From: Gammaproteobacteria bacterium
GTDB taxonomy: Bacteria; Pseudomonadota; Gammaproteobacteria; Halothiobacillales; Halothiobacillaceae
Reading direction: 5' to 3'
Length of the DNA: 23,196 nt
Assembly (NCBI GenBank): GCA_029335925.2
Contig: JARJMX020000087.1
Location: 1-23,196, forward strand
Shown: positions 1-7,928 of the stretch, one piece after another
How the letters are laid out: the number at the start of each line of letters is the position of its first letter
Position numbering within the stretch: position 1 is the stretch's first letter
Program-made: the position numbers and the translations under genes
The notes under the pieces: generated by a model
The model's database searches: none
Seen by the model: the letters and a program-made list of their open reading frames with translations, nothing else
What the model was told of the DNA's origin: nothing

Positions 1-34
1 GTCACATATCAGGGTGCATGTCGATAAATAATAA

Positions 35-385
35 ATCTACCATGACAGGGCCGATCATGCTGCGTTTTATTCAGCCCAAGCGCTTCCAGCTATTCATGTC
101 TGGAAGGCTAAAGTCGGAGCCGAAAATTTTGTACGTAAAGGAGATCCGCAGCGTCTCATCACGACATGTGCCTCCTGGCATGGTTTGAACGGCGAGGGGG
201 GGGTCAATGAGACTCCGGCTTTGGCAGGACAGACCCCGGAGTATTTTGAACGCACCATGAAGCTCTATCGTGAGGGGGTGCGTCACAATGACTCGGCGCA
301 AGCGATGCGTGCCTTTGCCAAACCGCTCACTGATGCGGAAATTGCAGCCTTAGCGCGCTATTACGCTAGTTCCTCAAGCAATTAA
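35..385 (+). pseudogene. Decayed cytochrome c (c4-like) C-terminal domain, haem motif broken
   Basis: An open frame with no credible start runs from an in-frame stop at 32-34 to the stop at 383-385. Its translation resembles the second half of a cytochrome c4-type dihaem protein: a GAENFVRKGDP stretch, a haem-like motif, LNGEGG, PALAGQ, an LYREGVRHND helix and an ending LTDAEIAALARYYAS. The haem motif at 167-181 reads C-A-S-W-H: the second Cys codon is TGG where TGC would be expected, so covalent haem attachment through both thioethers is impossible. The N-terminal half and signal peptide are not visible in any frame of bases 1-34. The only in-frame start late in the frame is a TTG at 185, after the haem motif. 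I read this as a dead remnant, and its 5' part may lie outside the window. A sequencing error at one base is the alternative for the Trp codon but would not supply a start. Confidence 0.65.
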
Positions 386-410
386 TCACCCCAAAACTTA
401 TGCGATGATC

Positions 411-434
411 GCAAGGCCCTTCGAAGGGCCTTGC
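411..434 (+). terminator. 24-bp perfect palindrome, possible terminator of the cytochrome remnant
   Basis: GCAAGGCCCTTCGAAGGGCCTTGC is its own reverse complement and would fold with a TTCG tetraloop. It lies 26 bases after the cytochrome remnant stop. The downstream tract (GTGTTTCTGG) is poor in T, so it would be a weak intrinsic terminator; it could also be a residual structure of the decayed region. Confidence 0.4.
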
Positions 435-453
435 GTGTTTCTGGAGGTTAACT

Positions 454-1263
454 ATGAAGTCACTGTTCTGGTGGAGAACCAGCTCTGCGGGAGAGCCGCT
501 GGGCGAGCATGGCATCGCCTTCCATGCGCAGGCCGGATGGATGGGCGCTGCTGTTTCGATATCGGTCAAGGATTGACGCTGAGCCATAATGCCGCAGGCC
601 TTGATCTTGATCTTGCCATATTGAGGCCATCGTGTTTAGCCGTGGACATGACGATCATACGGGGGCTTGCCCGCTATTCTCGATGTTTGTGATGGAATCA
701 TAATGTCTGTCCTCAAGCACTCCAGCCAACGTTCAACCGCGAAGGGAAGGATATTGGCATCCCGTCGCATGTCTTGACCGCCCTTAAAGCGGGACGCTGT
801 TCTGCGCATCACGGACGGACGGGCCCACTGAGGTCTTGCCGGGGGTGTTCGTCACCGATCCCATCCCCCGCCGCTATGCTTTTGAGGATCGTGGAAGGCG
901 ATTCTTTTGTGATGCCGAGTGTGCCCAAGGGAACATGCGGCCTGATGATCAGGCCATGTACGCCTTCACCCCCCAAGGCGTGGTCGTCCTTCTTGGCTGT
1001 TGTCATGCTGGTGTGGTGAATACCCTCGTCGAGCTGACGGGTGCCTCCCCCATCCATGCCGTGATTGGAGGAACCCATCTGTTACGAGCCAATCAGGAAC
1101 GGCTCGAATAACGGCTCGTTGGCTTGAGCTTCTGGGTGTGCAACTGATTGCAGTCAATCACTGCACGGAGGTTTATGCGCAGTACTTTTTGCTTACGCGC
1201 TTTTCAGCACGTTTCCACGAAGCTCCGGCAGGGCGGCGTTTTGTTTTTGCAGCAGATGTTTGA
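454..1263 (+). pseudogene. Metallo-beta-lactamase-fold hydrolase, multiply frameshifted
   Basis: A GGAGG ribosome site (443-447) precedes an ATG at 454. One base later the frame breaks: VTVLVEN is read from 459 in another phase. Recognisable family pieces then follow in changing frames: SAGEPLGEHGIAFHAQA (from 484), FDIGQGLTLSHNA, IEAIVFSRGHDDHTG (from 620), a break in a G run before GLPAILDV, FNREGKDIGIPS (from 732), VFVTDPIPRRYAFEDRG through LLGCCHAGVVNT and HAVIGGTHLL (836-1111), and LLGVQLIAVNHCT to the stop at 1261-1263. This is the order of the MBL subfamily often annotated as RFA-P synthase-like hydrolases. At least six frame changes are needed, and the metal motif expected as SHGHxDH reads SRGHDDH (first His replaced by Arg). 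The gene is dead and shows neutral decay rather than a single lesion. Confidence 0.8.
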
Positions 1264-1411
1264 TGACAGAAAACACACAAACAGTTACATTACTTTCTAA
1301 TCCTCCAGCCTGCAAAAAGACGGATACATCAGGGCGGTCATGCGCCAGAAACGACTAGGTAGGCGATGGGAGGATGATGTTTGGCAGGGTCTGAAACGTG
1401 TTTTTTGCACC
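1264..1411. other. Non-coding stretch between the pseudogene and the copper operon terminator
   Basis: I see no coding frame with family resemblance, no tRNA and no clear repeat here. It is probably the tail of the decayed region. Confidence 0.4.
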
Positions 1412-1440
1412 AAAAAAGGCGTCAGAGTCTCTGACGCCCT
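1412..1440 (-). terminator. Intrinsic terminator of the copper receptor operon
   Basis: The stem GGCGTCAGA / TCTGACGCC (1418-1426 and 1430-1438) has a 3-base loop. On the plus strand it is preceded by six A residues (1412-1417), which become a U run after the hairpin in the minus-strand transcript. It sits about 26 bases past the stop of the CpxP-like gene. Confidence 0.85.
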
Positions 1441-1464
1441 TGCGATTCTCCTTGAGCGATGTCG

Positions 1465-1878
1465 TCATTTGGCCCGGTAGGCAGCCACCACCTTGTCAAA
1501 CTGCTCGGCGGTCAGCAGCTGACGGAGGAAATCGGTGCATTTGCTGCGCATAGTCACGAGTTGAGCTTCATTGGCAGCGATTTTATCAATCAATTCCTTG
1601 CGCTCGTTTTCGGGTTTACCGCTGAGAATGGCCTCGCGTAGTTGGGTGCGCAACTGGATTTGTTCGTTTTCCATCGCCTTGCGCTTGCCTGGGGCCTCTT
1701 TGATCCAGGCTTCGAGTTTGCTGCGCTGTTCTTCATTAAGCCCCAGATCCAGACTCTTGGCCAGGCCTACCAGTTCCACCACCGGTGTGGCCAAGGCGAT
1801 GGCAGGCTCAGCGACGGCGGCGGTGCTGATGAACAGACTGGCTCCGATCAAGAGAGAGGGGAGAAGATGCTTTTTCAT
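1465..1878 (-). CDS. CpxP/Spy-like periplasmic protein (LTxxQ family)
   Basis: The protein is 137 residues. I start it at MKKHLLP because an AGGAGG site lies about 7 bases upstream; the longer open frame has no such signal. A Sec signal peptide (residues 1-23, ending AVA) is followed by an all-helical, charged body. That body has a LGLNEEQRSKL helix, a long amphipathic region (about 60-115) and one LTxxQ-type motif, LTAEQ, at 122-126, as in the Spy/CpxP/ZraP superfamily of envelope chaperones and metal-responsive proteins. A single Cys lies at 114. The gene is the last of a two-gene minus-strand operon, 66 bases after the copper receptor and just before a terminator. I infer a metal-stress or folding role in the periplasm; direct copper binding cannot be read from the sequence. 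Confidence 0.75.
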   Translation of the reverse strand: MKKHLLPSLLIGASLFISTAAVAEPAIALATPVVELVGLAKSLDLGLNEEQRSKLEAWIKEAPGKRKAMENEQIQLRTQLREAILSGKPENERKELIDKIAANEAQLVTMRSKCTDFLRQLLTAEQFDKVVAAYRAK

Positions 1879-1944
1879 AAGGCCTCCTGAGGTTCTTGGC
1901 TGATTAACCGGCCAGAATTGAACCATGGTTGATGTACATCTCGG

Positions 1945-4005
1945 TTAAAAGCGAGTATCCAGGCGCGCCCAGACGATGCGCCCAGGTTCATAGATGCGAT
2001 CGTTCGGGTTGCCGAACAGACCGGCATAGGCACGATTGACATGCTCAGCATATAGGCGATCGAAGACGTTGTCGATGCCCAGCTTGAGCTGGATCGTGCG
2101 GCTGAAGGCATAGCCGCCGTACAGGTCGAGTACGGCGTATTCCGGGGTCTGGATGGTGTCGAGTCCACTGGCCTTGTCGATCTCATGCTGCTGAGCGGCA
2201 AAACGCACGCGTCCACCAACATGCCAGTTGGCAGCACTATAATCGGCACCGATACGACCATTGAGCGGTGGCGTCTGGGCGATGCTGCGTCCGTCGGTGT
2301 CATTTTGGGCGTTGACATAGGCCAGTGCACCGTAGGCGTGCCAGCCAGGAGCGAACATCCATTGTCCGGCGAGTTCGGCACCAAAGAGGGTGGCATCGAC
2401 ATTGCGGTAGATGGTGGCGTTATTGGCCACCCCTTTGATTCTGCCGTTGTTGATGTCGCGTAGCACGTAGTCGTTGACATTGTCATAGAACAGCACGGCC
2501 TCCCACTTGATGCCTTGACCCTTGCCGGAGAGACCGAGATCCAGCTGGTGATGAACTTCCGTGTCCAGAGCTGGATTGCCAAGCCAACTGATGCCAGTAG
2601 GGCTGGGTTTGAGAACATAACGCTCGGTGGCATCGGGGTGGCGCACGCTACGGCTTATGCCGACAAAGGCGGTCAGATTTTTGGAAAGGTCATGCTCATA
2701 ACGTAGCAGACCACCGATGGCGGTATTGTCCTGATCCTTTTTAGCCTCTTCGCGAATATTCAGCGGAACCATCGGGTGGGTCGCGATGGTATTGCTGAGA
2801 TTGTTGTTAATGTTGGCATTGACGTTATCTACCCGCAGGCCGGCTTTGAGGCGCTGATGGGGGCTGATGCCATACAACCCTTCGATGAAGCCGCCGACGC
2901 TGGAGAGCTCAGCCTCAGGCCAGAGCCAGAACAGTTTATTGGCCGGATTGGCAGGGTTCATGACCCAACCTTCGCGCTCCACCTTCTGCGCATCCAGACC
3001 GTAGTCAAGTTTGAGGTTGCTGGTTGGTTTGGAGGTCAGGGTCAGGCGAGCGCCGCTTGTAGTGACCTCGGAGGGGGCTGCACGATACATGGCCGGGTTG
3101 GAGTTGGGGCGCAGGCTGTAGTTATCCATCAGGTGTTCAACCTTGGCATGCCAGACCTCAGCCTTCACTCCGTCGATGGAGCCGCCCATGTTTTGCTGCC
3201 AGTACTTCAGGCGGTAGGCATCCATATCATCCTTCGGTGAGTCCATGTCCGCACCCGCATACAGGGTATCGTCCTGGCGGCTAGCCTCGATCGTGCCTTC
3301 GATGCCGGCGTTGTCATTGAAGCGATAACCTGCAACCACGCCGCCAGCGAGTTTGCTGGTGGCGGAAGGTACCGTGCGGCCCGCTCCATCCTTATAGCTG
3401 CTGGCATCCAGATACTCGCCGAAGGCGCGTAGATAAGCCTTGCCATTGCTGAATAGGCCATCGGCATAGACCGCCCCATCGACACCGTTGGAGCTGGTGA
3501 TTACCCCAGCCTGCCCTTGCACGCCAGCCGTTGCGGCACGTTTTGCGCTATCACGCTCAAACAGCACCGTGCCGCCACTGCCTCCCATGCCGTGTTGCAC
3601 GCTCTGTACCCCCTTCTCCACCACCACGCGATCATAGGTGTTGAGACTGGCGAAGCTGGTCGGCGGATCCATGCGGTTGGGACAGCCACCATGGATATAG
3701 CTGCCATCCAAAAGCACATTGATTTGGGTAGCGCTTTGGCCGCGAATGATGGGGTCCACGCCGTGCTGGCTCATGCGGCTGGCGGACACCCCGTTGACCT
3801 CGCGCAGGGCTTCGCCAGCATCGGCAGGGATGCGGGTGTCGATGTCGGCGGGGGTGATGACCTCGACATTCGGGGTGTCGCCGAGGGCGCGGGCCTGGAT
3901 CTGGAGGGGGGGCAGTTCATCGGCTTGGGCTGCGCTCATGACGGCGGAGGCAAGGATGCCGAGGGCGATTGGGTGCGGGCGGAAACGGACGAGATGCACG
4001 GGCAT
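1945..4005 (-). CDS. TonB-dependent copper receptor (OprC/NosA type)
   Basis: This is an outer-membrane beta-barrel receptor of about 686 residues, close to the usual size of the OprC/NosA family. A signal peptide ends at AQA (27). A plug domain follows, with VEVITPADIDTRIP, EALREVNGVSASR, IIRGQ and VVVEKGVQSVQHG, and then a 22-strand-type barrel ending in the aromatic terminal residue F. The family signature HGGCPNRMDPPTS is present. It contains a C-x3-M pair (C108, M112) matching the copper ligands known in OprC, and an H-x-M pair (H291, M293) in EHLMDNYSLRP that corresponds to the second half of that site. So all four expected ligands are retained. The start is uncertain: AAGGAG lies only 2 bases before this ATG (4005), so the GTG two codons later or an ATG at 4023 are alternatives. 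It is co-transcribed with the CpxP-like gene. Confidence 0.9.
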   Translation of the reverse strand: MPVHLVRFRPHPIALGILASAVMSAAQADELPPLQIQARALGDTPNVEVITPADIDTRIPADAGEALREVNGVSASRMSQHGVDPIIRGQSATQINVLLDGSYIHGGCPNRMDPPTSFASLNTYDRVVVEKGVQSVQHGMGGSGGTVLFERDSAKRAATAGVQGQAGVITSSNGVDGAVYADGLFSNGKAYLRAFGEYLDASSYKDGAGRTVPSATSKLAGGVVAGYRFNDNAGIEGTIEASRQDDTLYAGADMDSPKDDMDAYRLKYWQQNMGGSIDGVKAEVWHAKVEHLMDNYSLRPNSNPAMYRAAPSEVTTSGARLTLTSKPTSNLKLDYGLDAQKVEREGWVMNPANPANKLFWLWPEAELSSVGGFIEGLYGISPHQRLKAGLRVDNVNANINNNLSNTIATHPMVPLNIREEAKKDQDNTAIGGLLRYEHDLSKNLTAFVGISRSVRHPDATERYVLKPSPTGISWLGNPALDTEVHHQLDLGLSGKGQGIKWEAVLFYDNVNDYVLRDINNGRIKGVANNATIYRNVDATLFGAELAGQWMFAPGWHAYGALAYVNAQNDTDGRSIAQTPPLNGRIGADYSAANWHVGGRVRFAAQQHEIDKASGLDTIQTPEYAVLDLYGGYAFSRTIQLKLGIDNVFDRLYAEHVNRAYAGLFGNPNDRIYEPGRIVWARLDTRF

Positions 4006-4234
4006 GACTCCTTCATTATGCATGTTATACAACCAGTATGTTATCCATAGAAAAGACAAGCCCTCTATTTATTATTTTTAACGGTATGGCGAACAGTCTC
4101 ATAAGATGTGTGAATTCAAGCATAAGGCTCGGGCAAAAAACCGCAAAATCCCCTGGATCTTTTCTTGCCGGCCGTGATGCCTTGAAACATTTGTGTGGCA
4201 TGATTCCTTCTAACCTCAAACACTGGAGAGACGG
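4006..4234. promoter_or_regulatory. AT-rich divergent intergenic region between copper receptor and gcvH-like gene
   Basis: This 229-base region must hold the promoters of both divergent units. ATGTTAT occurs twice 16 bases apart (4022-4028 and 4038-4044), close to the receptor start, and the stretch around 4065-4082 is very AT-rich. I could not identify convincing -35/-10 pairs for either direction or a known copper-regulator box. The region contains no gene I recognise. Confidence 0.35.
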
Positions 4235-4615
4235 ATGAGCAACCTGCCCGAGAACCTGCTTTACACCGAGGGTCATTCCTGGCTGCGCCAAGACGACGAC
4301 GGCCTGCTGACCGTGGGGATCACTGAGCATGGCCAGTCGCTGCTGGGCGACTTGGTCTATGTCCAGTTGCCCGAGGTCGGTGCGCAGGTCGAGGAGGGCG
4401 GGGTGCTGGCAACCGTCGAGTCGGTGAAGTCCGCCTGGGATGTGCAGGCACCGGTCGGACTGGAGGTGGTCGAAGTCAACGGCGAGCTTGCTACGAGCCC
4501 GGAGCGCATCAACGAGGATCCTTATGGCGAGGGCTGGATCCTGCGCTGTCGCGCCTTGGGTACCCTGCCTCGGCTGATGGATGCGGCCGCCTACCAAGAC
4601 TTTATCGGCGAATAA
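4235..4615 (+). CDS. gcvH: GcvH-family lipoyl carrier protein
   Basis: The protein is 126 residues, normal for glycine cleavage H protein. The fold markers are all present: YTEGHSWL near the N-terminus, VGITEHGQSLLGDLVYVQLP, the lipoylation segment TVESVKSAW with the acceptor Lys at 65, and INEDPYGEGWIL. GcvH carries the aminomethyl group between the P, T and L proteins of glycine cleavage. Here it stands alone: no gcvT or gcvP is adjacent, and the next gene is dgkA, 3 bases on. Residues after the Lys (SAWDVQAPVGLEVV) differ from the usual A-S-D/E pattern with SGEV. In sulfur oxidisers this family also includes LbpA, a lipoate-binding protein of the sHdr pathway, so the symbol is provisional. 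A GGAGAG site precedes the ATG. Confidence 0.8.
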   Translation: MSNLPENLLYTEGHSWLRQDDDGLLTVGITEHGQSLLGDLVYVQLPEVGAQVEEGGVLATVESVKSAWDVQAPVGLEVVEVNGELATSPERINEDPYGEGWILRCRALGTLPRLMDAAAYQDFIGE

Positions 4616-4618
4616 GCC

Positions 4619-4978
4619 GTGGCCTCTGAAAATAGGGGGCTCAGGCGCGTCCTGCTCGCGGCGCGCTATTCCTGGCAGGGGCTGACGACCTGCTACCGTA
4701 AAGAGGCGGCCTTTCGCCAGGAACTGTGGCTGGTCCTGTTGCTCGCCCCGCTTGCCCTGTGGCTGGGCAAGGATGGCGTGGAGCGGGCGCTGCTCATCGG
4801 CAGCCTGATGTTAGTGCTGGTGGTCGAACTGCTTAACACCGGGATCGAGAATGTCGTCGATCGTGTGGGTTCCGAGCCGCACAAACTCTCCGGCCGGGCC
4901 AAGGACATGGGGTCGGCGGCGGTGTTTGTCAGTCTGCTGCTGGCGGCCTTGATTTGGGGGTTGATCCTAACGGATTGA
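4619..4978 (+). CDS. dgkA: Diacylglycerol kinase, integral membrane (DgkA)
   Basis: This 119-residue enzyme phosphorylates diacylglycerol to phosphatidic acid at the inner membrane, recycling lipid released by membrane-derived glucan or lipid A modification. It has three hydrophobic segments (about 36-50, 57-72 and 100-117). The family signature is intact: ELLNTGIENVVDR, with E70 and E77 equivalent to the catalytic and metal-binding glutamates, and HKLSGRAKDMGSAAV. Translation starts at GTG, 3 bases after the gcvH-like stop, so the two genes are probably co-transcribed. The stop is only 6 bases from the convergent mreD stop, and I see no intrinsic terminator between them. Confidence 0.93.
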   Translation: MASENRGLRRVLLAARYSWQGLTTCYRKEAAFRQELWLVLLLAPLALWLGKDGVERALLIGSLMLVLVVELLNTGIENVVDRVGSEPHKLSGRAKDMGSAAVFVSLLLAALIWGLILTD

Positions 4979-4984
4979 GCAAGT

Positions 4985-5464
4985 TCAGCCCAGGCAGCGT
5001 TCGCAGCGATGCAGCAGTACCCTCAGCAATGGCCAGATTATGAGGGTGCTGATGACCGGCAGGAAGTCATGGGCGGTAACTCGGCCAGCGGTCAGCTGGC
5101 CGCCCAGCAACAGCTCCCCCACCTCGTACAGGAATACCAGGCCGGCGATCCACAGCGCCTGCTGGGCGACCGGCAGGGTCCGGAGCAGGCGCTGCAGCGC
5201 CAGGACAGGTGTGACCACCAGCGTGAACAGGGCGGCGTGGGTGCCAAGGAAAGAGGGCTGGATGGTGTCCAGCACGAGCCCCATCAGCCATGCCCCGGCC
5301 ATGCCCAGGATCGCAGGCTGCAGGATGCTCCAGTAGAGCACGACCAGCAACAGCCACGGCGGCTGCAGTTGGGCAAGGGGCTGCGGGAAGGGGAGGAGTT
5401 CCACCAACAGGGCTAGAAGAAGGCTGAGCGGGACCGTCAGCCAGATCCAGGGGTCAGGGCGCAT
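4985..5464 (-). CDS. mreD: Rod shape-determining protein MreD
   Basis: This is a 159-residue very hydrophobic protein with about five membrane segments. It has the short N-terminal WLTVPLSLLLALLVELLPFP helix and the central LYWSILQP...GMAGAWLMGLVLDTI region typical of MreD (W-x(n)-P and G-x-x-x-D patterns). MreD is the inner-membrane component of the elongasome that links MreC to the peptidoglycan synthases. I chose the ATG at 5464, giving an 11-base overlap with the mreC stop; the longer open frame simply runs inside mreC. It is the last gene of the mreB-mreC-mreD minus-strand operon. Confidence 0.9.
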   Translation of the reverse strand: MRPDPWIWLTVPLSLLLALLVELLPFPQPLAQLQPPWLLLVVLYWSILQPAILGMAGAWLMGLVLDTIQPSFLGTHAALFTLVVTPVLALQRLLRTLPVAQQALWIAGLVFLYEVGELLLGGQLTAGRVTAHDFLPVISTLIIWPLLRVLLHRCERCLG

Positions 5465-6308
5465 GGGTGGGGATATCCATGGAGGACGCGTTGCGCATCC
5501 AGACAAGAATGACTTCACGGACATCGTCGACCGGTGCGAGGGGGCGGGCACTGATGCTGGCAAAGACCCCGCTCTGGGTCTGCTCGATCACGCTCACACT
5601 CGCCACTGGATAGCCCGCCGGAAAGGTGCCGCCGAGACCCGAGGTGACCAACAGGTCGCCTTCCCGTACGTCGGCATTGTTAGGCAGGTGGAGGACATCC
5701 ATGCGTCCGCTTTCACCGGTTCCCTGAGCGATGGCACGCTGGCCGGTGCGGGCAATGCGCACCGGGACGGCATGCATGTCGTCGGTCAGTAACAAGACTT
5801 CGGCGGTGCGCGGGCCGACATGCACAACCTGCCCGAGTAGGCCCTCGGCGGCGAGCACCGCCTGGCCGACGAAGATGCCGTCGCGGCTGCCGCGGTTGAT
5901 GAGGATCATACGCCGACGCGCATCGCCCTTAACCGGGATGCTCTCAGCCAGCAATAGGTCTTGTTCCAGCGGCTGCACGGCCCGTAGGAGGTTGCGCAGG
6001 CGACGGTTCTCCTCCTGCATGGCCCAGAAGGTCTGCATCTGCGCCTTGAGCAGCAGGTTCTCCTGACTAAGCCGGGCGAGTTCGTCCTGCATCGCGGCGC
6101 GGCTGCGCATGGCCTCGGCTGCGCTGCGCCAAAGCTGGGTGGGCAGGGCGGCCAAGCGTTGGATCGGTTCCGTGCCCGCCATCAGCCAGCCCCGGACGTG
6201 GTCGAGCAGGTGCAGCCGGGCATCAGCAAGGTAGAGCCCGAGGGAAGCGAGCAAGAGCACCGCCAGCCAGACCGGGCCGGGGTGCCCCTTGCGGAACAGA
6301 TGGGCCAC
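5454..6308 (-). CDS. mreC: Rod shape-determining protein MreC
   Basis: The 284-residue protein has a short cytoplasmic tail and one membrane helix (about 13-28). A coiled coil follows (about 62-110, with ELARLSQENLLLKAQ and EENRRLRNLL), then the periplasmic beta-barrel domain with RRRMILINRGSRDGIFVGQAV, GLLGQVVHVGPRTAEVLLLTD and GDLLVTSGLGGTFPAGYPV. These are the diagnostic MreC stretches. MreC is a scaffold of the rod complex that activates PBP2/RodA. The start is GTG, 15 bases after the mreB stop, without an obvious ribosome site, which suggests coupling to mreB translation. The gene overlaps mreD by 11 bases. Confidence 0.94.
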   Translation of the reverse strand: MAHLFRKGHPGPVWLAVLLLASLGLYLADARLHLLDHVRGWLMAGTEPIQRLAALPTQLWRSAAEAMRSRAAMQDELARLSQENLLLKAQMQTFWAMQEENRRLRNLLRAVQPLEQDLLLAESIPVKGDARRRMILINRGSRDGIFVGQAVLAAEGLLGQVVHVGPRTAEVLLLTDDMHAVPVRIARTGQRAIAQGTGESGRMDVLHLPNNADVREGDLLVTSGLGGTFPAGYPVASVSVIEQTQSGVFASISARPLAPVDDVREVILVWMRNASSMDIPTHAP

Positions 6309-6323
6309 GCCGCGGCCGTTGGA

Positions 6324-7385
<1,062 letters not shown>

Positions 7386-7448
7386 TTAATGGAAGGGCAT
7401 TGCGCGTGGGATGAACCCAAGCTTGAAACTCTATCAACCCCCTTCGCC

Positions 7449-7477
7449 TTGGGCAAGGCTTTGGGCCTGTGCTAAAT
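7449..7477 (+). promoter_or_regulatory. Candidate sigma-70 promoter of the gatCAB operon
   Basis: TTGGGC (7449-7454) and CTAAAT (7472-7477) are spaced by 17 bases, and a TGTG precedes the -10. It points toward gatC and would give a leader of about 155 bases containing the hairpin at 7528-7557. This is a pattern match only. Confidence 0.4.
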
Positions 7478-7527
7478 TCATGCACCATCTTGCCCGTTCT
7501 TTGTGCCTGGAGCACGGATGTCCCGGT

Positions 7528-7557
7528 GCGTTCCAGCGGTGAGAGCCGCTGGAACGC
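7528..7557 (+). other. Perfect 12-bp inverted repeat in the gatC leader
   Basis: GCGTTCCAGCGG and CCGCTGGAACGC are exact reverse complements around a 6-base loop TGAGAG. There is no following T run, so it is not a standard terminator. It lies between the candidate promoter and gatC and could be a leader RNA element, an mRNA-stabilising hairpin or a protein-binding site. Confidence 0.6.
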
Positions 7558-7640
7558 GGTGCCGAAGGCGGGCGTGCATCATCCCCGAACCCGTCCGGGA
7601 AGGATGGGGTCGGCGTTTTTCCCCAGAAGCAGAGCCGCCG

Positions 7641-7928
7641 ATGATGATCGCCCCTTCAGAGGTGAAGAAGATCGCCCGTCTTGCCCGCCTGGCCATCGAC
7701 GAGGCCGAGGTTGCGCGTTATGCCCAAGACCTGTCCAGTATCCTCGACCTGGTCGAGCGCATGAACCAGGCCGACACGCAGGGGGTGGAGCCCATGGCCC
7801 ATCCCCTTGACATGGCCCAGCGCTTGCGCCCGGATGTGGTGACCGAAATCAACCAGCGTGAGCTGTTCCAGCTTAACGCCCCGGCCGTCGAGGATGGCCT
7901 GTTCCTGGTGCCGAAGGTGATCGAATAA
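7641..7928 (+). CDS. gatC: Asp-tRNA(Asn)/Glu-tRNA(Gln) amidotransferase subunit C
   Basis: GatC is the small subunit that wraps GatA and GatB and stabilises the amidotransferase. The 95-residue product begins [19 protein letters not shown], the typical GatC N-terminus. It continues with a helix ending [22 protein letters not shown] and the C-terminal LFLVPKVIE tail. The open frame extends about 46 codons upstream, but that part is unlike GatC and crosses the leader hairpin, so I reject it. ATG at 7641 or 7644 is possible; no strong ribosome site is visible. The stop overlaps the gatA start by one base. Confidence 0.92.
   Translation: MMIAPSEVKKIARLARLAIDEAEVARYAQDLSSILDLVERMNQADTQGVEPMAHPLDMAQRLRPDVVTEINQRELFQLNAPAVEDGLFLVPKVIE

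Noticed and set aside
18..187. Open frame from the ATG at 18, overlapping the cytochrome remnant in another frame
   Set aside because: No ribosome site and no family resemblance; the cytochrome-like frame explains this stretch.
1875..2633. Long minus-strand open frame inside the copper receptor gene
   Set aside because: It is an alternate frame of the receptor with low-complexity Ser/Arg/Thr-rich translation; the receptor frame has clear family motifs.
4180..4215. Possible sigma-54 promoter (TGGCATGATTCCTTC) before the gcvH-like gene
   Set aside because: The GG has the right spacing, but the -12 element reads TTCT instead of TTGC, so the essential GC is missing.
4025..4597. 190-codon minus-strand frame opposite the gcvH-like gene
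   Set aside because: It is antisense to a recognisable lipoyl carrier protein and shows no domain signal; GC-rich codon bias opens such frames.
7503..7640. N-terminal extension of gatC
   Set aside because: The extra residues are unlike GatC and are encoded by the leader hairpin region; the family N-terminus begins at 7641 or 7644.
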